Source: Paractinoplanes polyasparticus (GTDB lineage: Bacteria > Actinomycetota > Actinomycetes > Mycobacteriales > Micromonosporaceae). From it: a DNA stretch of 64,000 nucleotides. Below, in pieces: positions 16,679 to 25,672 of the stretch. The notes under the pieces are model-generated. The model had not been told where the DNA came from. It saw only the letters and a list, made by a program, of their open reading frames with translations, and did not search any database. The stretch spans positions 1 through 64,000 of the forward strand of contig NZ_JAHWFK010000020.1 of assembly GCF_019710575.1 (NCBI RefSeq), read 5' to 3'. Made by a program: the position numbers and the translations under genes. Numbering within the stretch: position 1 is the stretch's first letter; the number at the start of each line of letters is the position of its first letter.

Positions 16679-17838
16679 CCGAGATGCCGGAGGAGCTGCG
16701 CCGGGAACACCGGTGGAACCAGGCGTGGGCATTGCTCCCGTACGGGTTGCTGGTTCTCTCGTACGGGATCTCACTGTTGATCGGCGGGGCCGGGTGGCCG
16801 CAGCAGCTGGTGACGCTGGCCGTTGCGGCCGGGTTCGCCGTCTGGCACTGGTGGTTCGTCCTGGCCCACCCCGACTGGTGGGAGCGCCGGCCGTGGGTCA
16901 TGGCGGTCTACTTCGCGGGGGTGCTCGGCTGGACCTACCTGCTGCTGGAGCGGGACGAGGCGTTCCAGCTGTTCGTCCCGGCCTGCTACGTGCTCGCCTT
17001 CGTGGCCCTGCCGGGGTGGTACGCCTACCTGGGACTGCTCGCGGCCAACCTCCCGCTGCTGGTGGCGTCCGAGGCCGGGCTGACCTCGATCCTGATCAAC
17101 GTCGGTATCGTCACGCCGCTGGCGGCGCTGTTCGGCACGATGATCCGGGTGATGGAACGGGAGGCCATCCGGCGGCGCGAGGTCAACAGCGAGCTGGTCG
17201 CCATGGCCGCCGAGAACGCCCGGCTCAGCCGGCAGGCCGGCGTCGCCGAGGAACGGGCCCGGCTGGCCCGCGAGATCCATGACACCGTGGCTCAGGGGCT
17301 GACGGGCATCGTCACGCAGCTCGAGGCGCTGGGCGAGGTTCGGCCCGAGCAGGAACGGCGGCTCGACAATGCCCGTACGCTGGCCCGCACCAGCCTCGAC
17401 GAGGTGCGCCGGTCGATCGACGCGCTGCGGCCGGGGCCGCTGCAGGACGCCCGGCTGGGTGACGCCGTACGGCTGGCCGTGACGACCTGGAGCGGGCAGC
17501 AGGACGTGCCCGCGAGTTTCACCGTGACCGGCACGCCCGCGCCGGCGCATTCGGAGGTCGAGGTGACCCTGCTCCGGGCGGCCCAGGAGGCGCTGGCCAA
17601 CGTGGGCCGGCACGCGCGAGCCGGCCGGGCCGACGTCACCCTGTCCTACATGGAGGATGTCATCGTGCTGGACGTACGGGATGACGGCACGGGTTTCGAC
17701 GTGTCCCGGGCCGGCGGGTTCGGGCTGGTCGCGCTGCGCCAGCGGGTCGAGGCGCTCGCCGGCACGGTCGCGATCGAGTCGTCGCCCGGGGCCGGGACGG
17801 CGGTCAGCGTGACCGTGCCGGCGATCGGGCCGGCGTGA
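16675..17838 (+). CDS. Sensor histidine kinase (HisKA_3/NarL type)
   Basis: 387 aa from GTG 16675. Five or six membrane helices in residues 15-155 form a small membrane sensor without a large extracellular loop. A coiled segment is followed by the dimerisation/phospho-acceptor box EERARLAREIHDTVAQGL with His202. The ATPase domain shows the N box (AAQEALANVGRHARA) and the G box DVRDDGTGFD. It partners with the LuxR response regulator that overlaps its end. Confidence 0.92.
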   Translation: MTEMPEELRREHRWNQAWALLPYGLLVLSYGISLLIGGAGWPQQLVTLAVAAGFAVWHWWFVLAHPDWWERRPWVMAVYFAGVLGWTYLLLERDEAFQLFVPACYVLAFVALPGWYAYLGLLAANLPLLVASEAGLTSILINVGIVTPLAALFGTMIRVMEREAIRRREVNSELVAMAAENARLSRQAGVAEERARLAREIHDTVAQGLTGIVTQLEALGEVRPEQERRLDNARTLARTSLDEVRRSIDALRPGPLQDARLGDAVRLAVTTWSGQQDVPASFTVTGTPAPAHSEVEVTLLRAAQEALANVGRHARAGRADVTLSYMEDVIVLDVRDDGTGFDVSRAGGFGLVALRQRVEALAGTVAIESSPGAGTAVSVTVPAIGPA

Positions 17839-18470
17839 TGGCGGCGCTCCGGCTCGTGGTCGTCGACGACCACCCGGTCGTCCGGGACGGGTTGCGCGGC
17901 ATGCTGGGCACCCAGCCCGACTTCGCGATCGTGGGCGAGGCCGCCACCGGCTCCGAGGCGCTGACCGTGGTCGAGGCGGCGCGCCCGGACGTGGTGCTGA
18001 CCGACCTGCGCCTGCCCGAGCCGAGCGGCGGCGCGCTGATCCGGCTGCTGCTCGAACGCGTGCCCACCGCCCGGGTGCTCGTGCTGACCACCCACGACAC
18101 CGATTCCGACGTGCTGCCCGCGGTCGAGGCCGGCGCCATCGGCTACCTGCTCAAGGACGCGCCCCGCGAGGAGCTGTTCCGTGCCGTGCGGGCCGCCGCC
18201 AAGGGCGAGACCGTGCTGTCCCCCTCGGTCGCGGCGGTGCTGCTGGCCCGCGTACGCCCGGGCCGGCCCGCACCCACCACCCGGCTCAGCGCCCGCGAAC
18301 GCGAGATCCTGGCCCTGGTGGCCGAGGGCCGCACCAACCGCGAGACGGCGGCCGCCCTGTTCATCAGCGAGGCCACGGTCAAGACCCATCTGCTGCACAT
18401 CTACGCCAAGCTCGAGGTGCCGGACAGGGCCTCCGCCGTCTCGGCCGCACACCGCCGCGGCCTTCTCTAG
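17835..18470 (+). CDS. LuxR/NarL-family response regulator
   Basis: 211 aa from GTG 17835; ATG 17838 is equally likely. Receiver domain: acidic pair in VVVDDHPVVRDGL, phospho-acceptor Asp57 in VVLTDLRLPEP, conserved Thr in VLTTHD and Lys in YLLKDA. A C-terminal LuxR HTH follows, with LSAREREILALVAEGRTN and EATVKTHLLHIYAKL. It overlaps the kinase gene, so they are a cognate pair. Targets probably include its own operon with DUF418 (inference). Confidence 0.93.
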   Translation: MMAALRLVVVDDHPVVRDGLRGMLGTQPDFAIVGEAATGSEALTVVEAARPDVVLTDLRLPEPSGGALIRLLLERVPTARVLVLTTHDTDSDVLPAVEAGAIGYLLKDAPREELFRAVRAAAKGETVLSPSVAAVLLARVRPGRPAPTTRLSAREREILALVAEGRTNRETAAALFISEATVKTHLLHIYAKLEVPDRASAVSAAHRRGLL

Positions 18471-19129
18471 CTTTCGACGAGCTCCGACACCGTCACGGCC
18501 CGCAGGCCACGCGCGGCCAGGCCCGTCAGCAGCTCGTCGGTCGTGGCCGCCACGCCGCTGCGCCGCGCGGTGCCCTCGTGCAGCACGACGATCGACCCCG
18601 GTCGGACGGCGTCGACCAGGTCGCCGGCGATCGCCTCGTCGCCCGGCCCGCCGGTGTGCGCGGCGACGAGGGTGCCGAGCACCGCGCGCAGGCCCAGCCC
18701 GGCCGCCGACCGCAGCATCCGCGGCGTGTAGAAGCCGGAACCGGGCCGGAACCACCGGACCGTGCCGTACCGCGTGAGCAACTGGTTGACCTCGGCCAGA
18801 TCGCGCCGGAACCGATCGCCGGGTACGAGCACGGAACGTTCGTCGCGCATGAGGTGGTTGGCGATCTCGTGCCCCTCGGCGACGATCCGCCCGACCAGTT
18901 CCCCGTGCGCCGCGACCCGTTCACCGATGAGGAAGAACGTCGCCCGGGCGCCGTGCCGGCGCAACACGTCCAGAAGCTGAGGGGTGGTGCCGGGGTGCGG
19001 CCCGTCGTCGAACGTCAGCGCGAACACGGGCTCGGCCGTCTCGGCGAACCAGAGCACGTCGCCGGGCAGCACCCGGGACAGGGCGCGGGCGACGGGTTCC
19101 CGCCGGCGCCGGAACCCGTCGGTGACCAT
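18467..19129 (-). CDS. Polysaccharide deacetylase family protein (NodB fold)
   Basis: 220 aa. Motif 1 TFDDGPHP lies at residues 39-46, with the catalytic-base and metal Asp pair. Motif 2 is GHEIANHLMRDE, where the usual second metal histidine position (four residues after His92) is Asp96. FRPGSGFY replaces the RxPxG motif, and a late VVLHEG replaces the last histidine motif. No signal peptide is obvious. The substrate may be a cell-wall or other N-acetyl sugar, unknown. Converges with the response regulator (4-base overlap). Confidence 0.85.
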   Translation of the reverse strand: MVTDGFRRRREPVARALSRVLPGDVLWFAETAEPVFALTFDDGPHPGTTPQLLDVLRRHGARATFFLIGERVAAHGELVGRIVAEGHEIANHLMRDERSVLVPGDRFRRDLAEVNQLLTRYGTVRWFRPGSGFYTPRMLRSAAGLGLRAVLGTLVAAHTGGPGDEAIAGDLVDAVRPGSIVVLHEGTARRSGVAATTDELLTGLAARGLRAVTVSELVES

Positions 19130-19142
19130 GCGTCATGGTAGG

Positions 19143-19664
19143 TCAGATCCGCGGCAGCAGCGTCCGGGCGACCTGCTTGGCGTCGGCCAGATTCCGGGTG
19201 TCGGAGGCGCCGCGCGAGTAGACGTCGAGCTGCACGGTGCCGTAGAGGACGTACAGGTGGCCGGAGTGCGCGAAGGCGTCCTCGCCCACCCCGTCGACCG
19301 GCTCGGCATCGGCCACGGTGACCTGGAAGTCGGCCGGGCTGGTGCGGCTCAGGAAGACGGCGAGCTGGCCGCCGGACTGCTGCCACTGACAGTAGCGGGT
19401 GGCCTCGCCCGGCTCGGCGCCGTCCTCGTCGATCTGGGTGATCTCGCGACCGGTGAGGTCGACGACCTCGGCCCGGTCGAGCAGCGTGCACGGGTCGGGG
19501 ATGTCACCGGAGTCCCGTACGGACCCGAAACCGGAGTCGGCGCTGCCCGTGGGGCTGGCGGCCGGAGTGGGAGACGTCGCGGCGACGGCCGGCTCCAGCA
19601 GGCTGCACGCGCTGGTGAGAGAGACGGCGACGAGGGCGGTCAGGGCGACGAGGCTTTTTCTCAT
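19143..19664 (-). CDS. DUF3558-like lipoprotein
   Basis: 173 aa from ATG 19664. A signal peptide with lipobox LTSAC puts the lipid-modified Cys near residue 20. A Ser/Thr/Pro linker is followed by a domain with DPCTLLDRAEVVDLTG and RYCQWQQ; the Cys pair and CTLL/CxW pattern match DUF3558. It is anchored to the outer face of the cytoplasmic membrane; function unknown. The frame is open far upstream, but that region is antisense to the BTAD regulator's last third and non-coding. Confidence 0.8.
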   Translation of the reverse strand: MRKSLVALTALVAVSLTSACSLLEPAVAATSPTPAASPTGSADSGFGSVRDSGDIPDPCTLLDRAEVVDLTGREITQIDEDGAEPGEATRYCQWQQSGGQLAVFLSRTSPADFQVTVADAEPVDGVGEDAFAHSGHLYVLYGTVQLDVYSRGASDTRNLADAKQVARTLLPRI

Positions 19665-19705
19665 GGGCCGAACTCTGCGGGGAGGCGCCAAAGAAACCCC
19701 AAAGG

Positions 19706-22372
19706 TCACGCGAGCAGCTGCGCGACCGCGCTCTCGAGGGTGGTGGCGGTGGCGTCCCGGTAGGCGCGGGCCACGGCGGCCGGGCCGAGCGCATCCCGCG
19801 CGGCTGCCTCGGCGCGGTCGCGGTCGGCGATCTCGTCGGGGGTGAAGGTGGGCGCGCCCAGTTCTGTGCGCTCCCGCTCGGCCACCGCCAGCAGCCGGAG
19901 CCCGCCCTCGGCGTCGCCTTCGAGCACGTCCAGCTGGGCCAGGCCCTCCACCGCGTCCAGCTGCCCCTCGGCGATACCCAGCTCGGTGTAGACCGCGAGG
20001 GCCTCGCGCATCGCCCGGCGGGCCGGCTCGTAGCGGCCACGACGGCGGTCGGTCGTCGACAGGTTGGACAGGGCGGCCGCCTCCCCGCGGCGGTCGCCGA
20101 GGGCGCGGAAACCGTTCAGCGCGCGGGTGAACAGCGGCTCGGCCTCGTCCAGCCGGCCCAGGCAACGCAGCGTCCCGGCCGTGTTGTTCGACGCGGCCGC
20201 CACCATCCGGGCGTCCGACGCCTGCTCGGCCAGCTCCAGCGCCTCGTGGCCGAACGCCAGGGAGGCCGGGTAGTCCTCCTGGGCCTGGGCGGTGATCAGC
20301 AGGTTGTTCAGGGCGGCCACCATTCCCGTACGGTCGTCGAGCGCCCGGAAGACCGCCAGGCCCTCCTCGCCCAGCCGCCGGGCCGCCACCAGGTCGCCCG
20401 AGTTGCGGGCCAGCGCCGCCGCCGCCCGCAGAGCCCGGGCCCGCAGCGCGGACGGCTCGGCCGAGGCCGCCAGAGCCTGGTCGAGCCAGGTAAGGCCCTC
20501 GGCCATGCGTCCCGAGATCCACCAGTACCACCACATGGCGGCGGCTATCCGCAGGCCGTCCGCGGGGTCGCCCTCGCGCAGAGCCCAGTTGAGGGCGGCC
20601 ACGATCGTGTCGTGCTCGGCCGCCGTCGCGGCCAGCCACCCGGTGTGCGCGGGCCCGTCCACCGGCGGCGGCTCGGCCAGCCGCCCGATCCAGTACGCGA
20701 CCAGGCGGCCGAAGGCCTCGGAGCGCTCGGCCGGTCCCAGCCTCTCCCGGGCGTACTCGCGAATCGTCTCGATCAGCCGGTAGCGGCCGTCCCGCCACTC
20801 CACCATGGACCGATCGACCAGCTGGGTCAGCGGTTCGAGCGGATCGGCCCCGGCCACCTCGGCCGCCGCCGCCAGGTCGAACCCGCCGGCGAAGACCCCC
20901 AGCCGCCGCAGCAGCTCCTGCTGCGGCACGTCGAGCAGCTCGTAACCCCAGTCGATGGCGGCCCGCATCGTCTGGTGGCGCTGCACCGGCGACGAGCCGG
21001 TCAGCAGGTCGAACCGGCGGTCGAGGCGGGACACGATCTCGGACAGCGGCAGCGCGCGCAGGCGGGCCGCGGCCAGCTCGATCGCCAGCGGCAGGCCGTC
21101 GAGCCGGCGGCACAGCTCGGCCGCCACGGCCAGCTCGGCCGGAGCCAGCCCGGCGCCGCCACGGGCGGCCGCGACCCGGTCGGCCAGCAGCCGCACGGCG
21201 TCGGTGTGCGGGTCGGCCGAGCCCGGCGCGGGCGTGGCGAGGCCGCCCAACGTGAAGATCACCTCGCCGCTCAGGCCCAGCTGCTCCCGGCTGGTCGTCA
21301 GCACGCGGACGCCCGGGCAGGTGGCCAGCAGCGTGTGAACCAGTTCGGCTGCCTGCGGCCGGACGTGCTCGCAGTTGTCCAGCACCAGCAGCACCCGCCC
21401 GGTGAGCAGGCGGGTCACCGTTTCCAGAATCGGTGTGCCGGGCTCCTCGCGGATACCGGTGGCCGCGGCCAGCCGGGCGCCGAGGGGTCCGTCGCGGTGC
21501 TCGGCCAGCTCGACAATGTGGACGGTGTCGTGGTCCGCGGCCAGCTCCCGCGCCAGTTCGAGGCTGAGCCGGGTCTTGCCGGCCCCGCCCGGCCCGACGA
21601 CGGTGAGCAGACGGGCGGTGCCGAGCAGGCCGATGGCCCGGTCGAGCTCGGCCCGACGGCCGATGAACCGGTTGCGCTGAGCTGGGACGCCGTGCGCGGG
21701 ACGGTCGAGGGTGGGGTCCTGGCGGCGGACGGCGGCGGCCAGCGCGTCCAGTTCCGGGCCGGGGCGAGCGCCCAGGTCGTCCAGGGCAGCGGCCGTGCGG
21801 TCGTACGCGGAAAGCGCGTCACCGGCCCGGCCGGACCGGTAGAGCGCCAGCATGAGCTGTTTGACCAGGCCCTCGGCGGTCGGTTGCTCGGCCGCCCATC
21901 CGGCCAGCTCGGTCGCCGCGGCCACGTGCCGGCCGTCGGCCAGGGCCCGCTGCGCCCACTCGTTGCGGGCGGTCAGCCGCAGCTCGGCCAGCCGGGCGGC
22001 GGCGGCCGACACGGCTGGTCCCGCGGCCACCCCCTCGTACGGGTCACCCCGCCACAGCCCGAGGTCGCCGCCCGTCTCGAACTCGGCCGCGTCGAAGAAC
22101 GCCCCCACGAGGTCGAGCCGGTAGCCACCCGGGGCGGTGCCCACCCGGTCACCGACCACCTTGCGGAGAGCCGACACGTGCATCTGCAGCGTCGCCGTGG
22201 CCGTCGACGGGGCGCCCTCGGGCCACAACTCGCTCAGCAGCCGCTCCACGGTGACCGGCCGGCCCGCCGCGGCGAGAAGCACGGCCAGCAGGGCCCGTGG
22301 TTTCGGGGCCAGGGTCGCCGCCTCGCCGTCGCTCGTGCACACCCGTACCGGCCCCAGAACCTCGAACCGCAC
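19706..22372 (-). CDS. AfsR/BTAD-family transcriptional regulator with NB-ARC and TPR
   Basis: 888 aa from GTG 22372, where the family start VRFEVLGPVRV lies; in-frame codons continue to 22456, but no better start is seen. N-terminal OmpR-like winged helix (residues 3-85), BTAD domain (85-235), NB-ARC ATPase with Walker A GPGGAGKTR near 260-268, LLVLDNCEH Walker B, GLPLAIELAA motif and a winged helix. The last 330 residues are tetratricopeptide repeats. SARP-type regulators of this size integrate signals for secondary metabolism; no biosynthetic cluster is adjacent, so the target is elsewhere or the role is physiological. Confidence 0.9.
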   Translation of the reverse strand: MRFEVLGPVRVCTSDGEAATLAPKPRALLAVLLAAAGRPVTVERLLSELWPEGAPSTATATLQMHVSALRKVVGDRVGTAPGGYRLDLVGAFFDAAEFETGGDLGLWRGDPYEGVAAGPAVSAAAARLAELRLTARNEWAQRALADGRHVAAATELAGWAAEQPTAEGLVKQLMLALYRSGRAGDALSAYDRTAAALDDLGARPGPELDALAAAVRRQDPTLDRPAHGVPAQRNRFIGRRAELDRAIGLLGTARLLTVVGPGGAGKTRLSLELARELAADHDTVHIVELAEHRDGPLGARLAAATGIREEPGTPILETVTRLLTGRVLLVLDNCEHVRPQAAELVHTLLATCPGVRVLTTSREQLGLSGEVIFTLGGLATPAPGSADPHTDAVRLLADRVAAARGGAGLAPAELAVAAELCRRLDGLPLAIELAAARLRALPLSEIVSRLDRRFDLLTGSSPVQRHQTMRAAIDWGYELLDVPQQELLRRLGVFAGGFDLAAAAEVAGADPLEPLTQLVDRSMVEWRDGRYRLIETIREYARERLGPAERSEAFGRLVAYWIGRLAEPPPVDGPAHTGWLAATAAEHDTIVAALNWALREGDPADGLRIAAAMWWYWWISGRMAEGLTWLDQALAASAEPSALRARALRAAAALARNSGDLVAARRLGEEGLAVFRALDDRTGMVAALNNLLITAQAQEDYPASLAFGHEALELAEQASDARMVAAASNNTAGTLRCLGRLDEAEPLFTRALNGFRALGDRRGEAAALSNLSTTDRRRGRYEPARRAMREALAVYTELGIAEGQLDAVEGLAQLDVLEGDAEGGLRLLAVAERERTELGAPTFTPDEIADRDRAEAAARDALGPAAVARAYRDATATTLESAVAQLLA

Positions 22373-22508
22373 CCGCGCCTCTTCGGTGATTTCTTGGCGG
22401 CGCCGGTCGGGCTTTCCGCACAGGTCGGACAGGGAGTGACCACATGCTAAGCGCAAGAACAGCCACTACGGCGATGCCGACCACGATCGTGTTCGCGACA
22501 CCAGGTCC

Positions 22509-23390
22509 TCAGGCCGCGGCCCGGCGGCGCTGGGTGAGCCAGCGCATCACCTCGAGCGCGTGCGATGCCGGGTCGGGGATCGGGTGGAAGACGTGCTCGA
22601 CCACGTCGTCCGCGACCACCAGGGTGAGCCGGTCGTAGAGGGTCATGTCGCCCGCGGTCAGCGTGGGCAGGCCGGCCGCCTCGGCCAGGGTCAGCCGCGG
22701 GTCGGGGATCAGCGGGTAGGGCAGGCGCAGCCGGTGCACCAGTTCGCGCTGGTAGCCGGTCGACTGGGCGGACAGGCCGTATACGCGAGCGGCGCCGGCG
22801 GCCAGGATCTCGGCGTGGTGGTCGCGCAACCAGATGGCCTGGTCGGTGCAGCCGCGGGCGCCGGCCACCTCGAGCAGGCCGCGCGGCAGGTCGACGCCGG
22901 GGCGGCCGGTCAGCGGATAGACAAACACGACCGTACGGCCGGGGCCGAGGGCGCCCAGGTCGACCGGGCGTCCGTCGGTGGCGTGGAAGCGCAGCGGCGG
23001 CAGGCTCGTCCCGAGCAGCGAGCCGGCTGTCGGCGGGCCGGTCACGACCTGGCGGGCCGCGGCGTCGATGCGGGCGTCGAGCGCGTCGCGCTGGGCCATC
23101 AGCTCGCCGATCCGCCGCTGGAGGCCGCTGACCGTGCTGCGGAACGTGGCCACGGCGGCGGCGCACACGTCGTCGCCGTTGCCGATCGACTCGACGAACG
23201 GGCGGGTCTGTTCGACGGTCAGGCCCAGGGCCATCAGCTCGCGGATCTGGGCGACCTGGCGTTCGGCCACCGGCTCGTACTCGCGGTAGCCGTTGCTCAG
23301 CCGGCGCGGGACGACCAGGCCGGCCGCCTCGTAGTAGCGCAGCGCGCGCACCGTCGTGCCGGTCCGTCGCGCCAGCTCGCCCACCCGCAT
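22509..23390 (-). CDS. MerR-type regulator fused to a peroxiredoxin-like domain
   Basis: 293 aa. Residues 1-110 are a MerR DNA-binding domain plus dimerisation helix: MRVGELARRTGTTVRALRYYEAAGLV, then the GYREY wing. Residues 125-290 are a thioredoxin-fold redoxin: VVFVYPLTGRPGVDLP, then GARGCT with Cys181 at the peroxidatic position, and VYGLSAQSTGYQRELV and PYPLIPDP. Stand-alone relatives have a second Cys three residues on; here that region is QAIW, so a one-Cys mechanism is implied. A redox-sensing transcription factor is a natural reading, but it is inference. A final HVFHPI matches the enzyme family's end. Confidence 0.85.
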   Translation of the reverse strand: MRVGELARRTGTTVRALRYYEAAGLVVPRRLSNGYREYEPVAERQVAQIRELMALGLTVEQTRPFVESIGNGDDVCAAAVATFRSTVSGLQRRIGELMAQRDALDARIDAAARQVVTGPPTAGSLLGTSLPPLRFHATDGRPVDLGALGPGRTVVFVYPLTGRPGVDLPRGLLEVAGARGCTDQAIWLRDHHAEILAAGAARVYGLSAQSTGYQRELVHRLRLPYPLIPDPRLTLAEAAGLPTLTAGDMTLYDRLTLVVADDVVEHVFHPIPDPASHALEVMRWLTQRRRAAA

Positions 23391-23436
23391 GCCGCGACCC
23401 TAAACCCGTACCCCAGGGTGTGAGTCAAGGTGTGGG

Positions 23437-24277
23437 TCAGAACTCGACCGGTGGGGCGTTGTGCGGCGTGATCACCTGCACCGCCGACGGGTTGGTGCGG
23501 ATCGGGCCGGGCAGCACGCCGTGTGCCTGCAGGATGGCGTGGCAGGCCCGGCGCAGGTCGGTGCGGAGATCGTGGTGCAGCACAGCCGAAAGCTTGCGCT
23601 CGCGTAGCAGGGCCGTGTTCTCCCGGTCGAGGTCGTGTGCGATGAAGAAGTCGTACGGGTGATCCCGGAACGCCTCGACCATGGCCGTGTTGCCGCCCGC
23701 GCCGGCGTAGAGCGAATAGATCGCCCGCACCGGCGGGCCGGCCGCAAGCAGGTCGCCGATCTCCCGTCGTAGGGCATCCGCCCGGTCCTCCGCGTCGGTG
23801 ACCTCGACGACGCGGCGGTGAGTCTCGGCGCGGAAGCCGGCCTCCCGCTCGTCCTCGCCCCGGAACGTGCCCCGGCCCCGCACCACGAGCACGTCGCCCG
23901 GGCGCTCACCGAGCCACTGGTCGATCAGATAGGCGGCGGTAGCCCCGGCGGCATGGTTGTCGAGGCCGGCGTACGTGATGCGGGGACTACGCGGCAGGTC
24001 GGTGACCAGCGTGACGAGCGGCGCGGGCAGAGCACCGGCGGCGGCCTCCGGGCGGTCGGGGGCCTTCAGGATGACGCCGTGTGAACCGTTGCGCCCGGCC
24101 CGATCGAGGGCCGCGACGACTTCGCGTACGGAGGGACCGTCGGTCAGGTGGAACGGGCGCGGAACACCGCCGGGCGCAACCCGGGCAGTTCCGCCTCCAT
24201 CGCCGCGCGGATCGCCGCCGAGAAGCGGGGCGGCGCCTGCACCACGACGTCGACCAGGAACGTGCGGCCGGCGACCT
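23437..24277 (-). pseudogene. LacI-family regulator, 5'-truncated and frameshifted
   Basis: The C-terminal 230 residues are a normal LacI effector domain (SHGVILKAPDRPEAA, LVTLVTDLP, YAGLDNHAAGATAAYLI, NTAMVEAF, FFIAHDLDRE). The family's region before it is found in another frame just upstream (TFLVDVVVQAPPRFSAAIRA, then VFRAR), so there is a frameshift near 24145-24155. In that upstream frame a TAG at about 24277 precedes the coding sequence, and the helix-turn-helix is absent. The gene therefore cannot make a DNA-binding repressor. It sits head to head with a disrupted dioxygenase gene it may once have controlled. Confidence 0.75.
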
Positions 24278-24289
24278 AGCGTGACTGCT

Positions 24290-25187
24290 ATGACAACCTG
24301 GTTCACCGCCGCCGACTGCGACCTGGAGGATTTCCGGGCGGTCTGCGAGCGAAAGACGGAACTGACCGACTACCCGCACGCCACCGACGTCGTCGAGAAC
24401 GTGCTCATCTATCCCGGGTCGCTGCCGGGCACCCGCGAGATCCAGGGTGAGCTCATCCGGGCGCTGCGCGACGGGCCCGGCATCGTGGTCTTCCGGGGGG
24501 CGTTCGAGCCGGCGGTGGTCGACCGCGCGACGGCTGTCTTCACCGCGCTGATCGAGGAGCAGAAGGCTTCCGGCGTACGGGGTGGAGACCATTTCGCGCA
24601 GCCCGGCGCCAACGACCGGGTGTGGGGCGCGCTCGACAAGTTCGCGCTGCGCGATCCGGCCGCGTTCGCCGGGTACTACGAGAACGACACCCTGGCCCTG
24701 GTCTGCGAGGCCTGGCTGGGCGCCGGATATCAGGTGACCTCGCAGGTCAACGTGGTCAACCGGCTACATCGCCTTCCACCAGCCCGAATTCACAGGCTAT
24801 TTCGACGTCCATCGCGTGCAGCTGCCTTTGAGCAAGGGCGACGCCGTCTTCTTCAACCCTGCCGTGTTCCACGGGGCGGGCACCAACAGATCCACCGGCG
24901 TGCGCCGGATGGCCAACCTCCTGCAGATCTCGTCGGGCTTCGGCCGCGCGATGGAGGCCGTCGACCGTACGGCCATGGTTGCCGCCCTCTACCCGGTGCT
25001 CCGGACGTACGGCGGTTCGGTCGACAACGTGATCGCCGCGTCCGCCGAGGGCTACGCGTTCCCGGCCGACCTCGACCGCGACCAGCCCATCGGCTGACTG
25101 GCCCCGCCGACCCAGGCCGAGCTGGTGCGGCAGGCGCTGGCTCAGAAGTGGGACGCGGACCGGTTCGAGCAGGCGCTCCGGGCATGA
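24290..25187 (+). pseudogene. Phytanoyl-CoA dioxygenase family protein, internally deleted
   Basis: The first 158 codons (to VTSQVNVVN at about 24760) are a normal PhyH N-terminus. The rest continues in a different frame with GYIAFHQPEFTGYFDVHRV, then AVFFNPAVFHGAGTNRST and RRMANLLQ, up to TGA 25095-25097. Beyond that stop the same frame still reads the family tail (PPTQAELVRQALAQKWD) to 25187. Between the two parts the family has about 60 residues with the Fe(II) HxD motif, missing here. So there is a deletion with frame change plus a nonsense codon; no active 2-oxoglutarate dioxygenase can be made. Confidence 0.78.
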
Positions 25188-25234
25188 GCGGGCCCTTCAC
25201 GGGTAGTCGGGCCGGGTGCATGACTACCTGACAC

Positions 25235-25672
25235 CCCACCGGACTGCCCCGGGCGGCGGTGCCGGCGGTGGCCACGGCGCGGCTCAGCATCCGTACGTCG
25301 GCGGGGCAGCGGGCCGCCACGGTCGAGAAACAGCTGCGGCAGTGGGTGGCGTCCCGCCTCGACGACAGGGTCGACTACGACCTGACCATCTCGGAGCAGA
25401 TCTCCCAGGAGCCCTACCGCACGCCGGGCGACCTGCCCGCGCTGGCCGTGCTGGCGGCCGCGATGGAGGAGGGTTTCGGCCGGCGCCCCGGCCGCATGGG
25501 CAACGCCGGCGGCGGTCCGGCGGAACTGCTCGCCCGCAAGCTCGGCGCCCCGGACCTCTTCTTCGGGATCGGCCTCCCGGAGGACCGCTGGCACGACGAC
25601 GAACGGGTCTCGATCCAGATGCTCCTCAACGGCGCCGCCACCCTGGCCCACTTCTGGCGCCGTCTGGCCTGA
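25235..25672 (+). pseudogene. M20-family peptidase, C-terminal fragment
   Basis: The frame reads VPAVATARLSIRTSAGQ, then EPYRTPGDLPALAVLAAAMEEGFGR, NAGGGPAELLARKLGAPDLFFGIGLPED and ERVSIQMLLNGAATLAHFW. This is the dimerisation domain plus the last third of the catalytic domain of M20 dipeptidases. The N-terminal metal ligands (HxD, D/E) that should precede it are gone, because the preceding bases belong to the disrupted PhyH gene. It is the third decayed gene in a row. An ATG/GTG near 25259 could start a 137-aa product, but it would have no active site. Confidence 0.65.

Noticed and set aside
20246-22450. 734-codon rightward frame opposite the AfsR-like gene
   Set aside because: Shadow of the BTAD/NB-ARC gene, low complexity.
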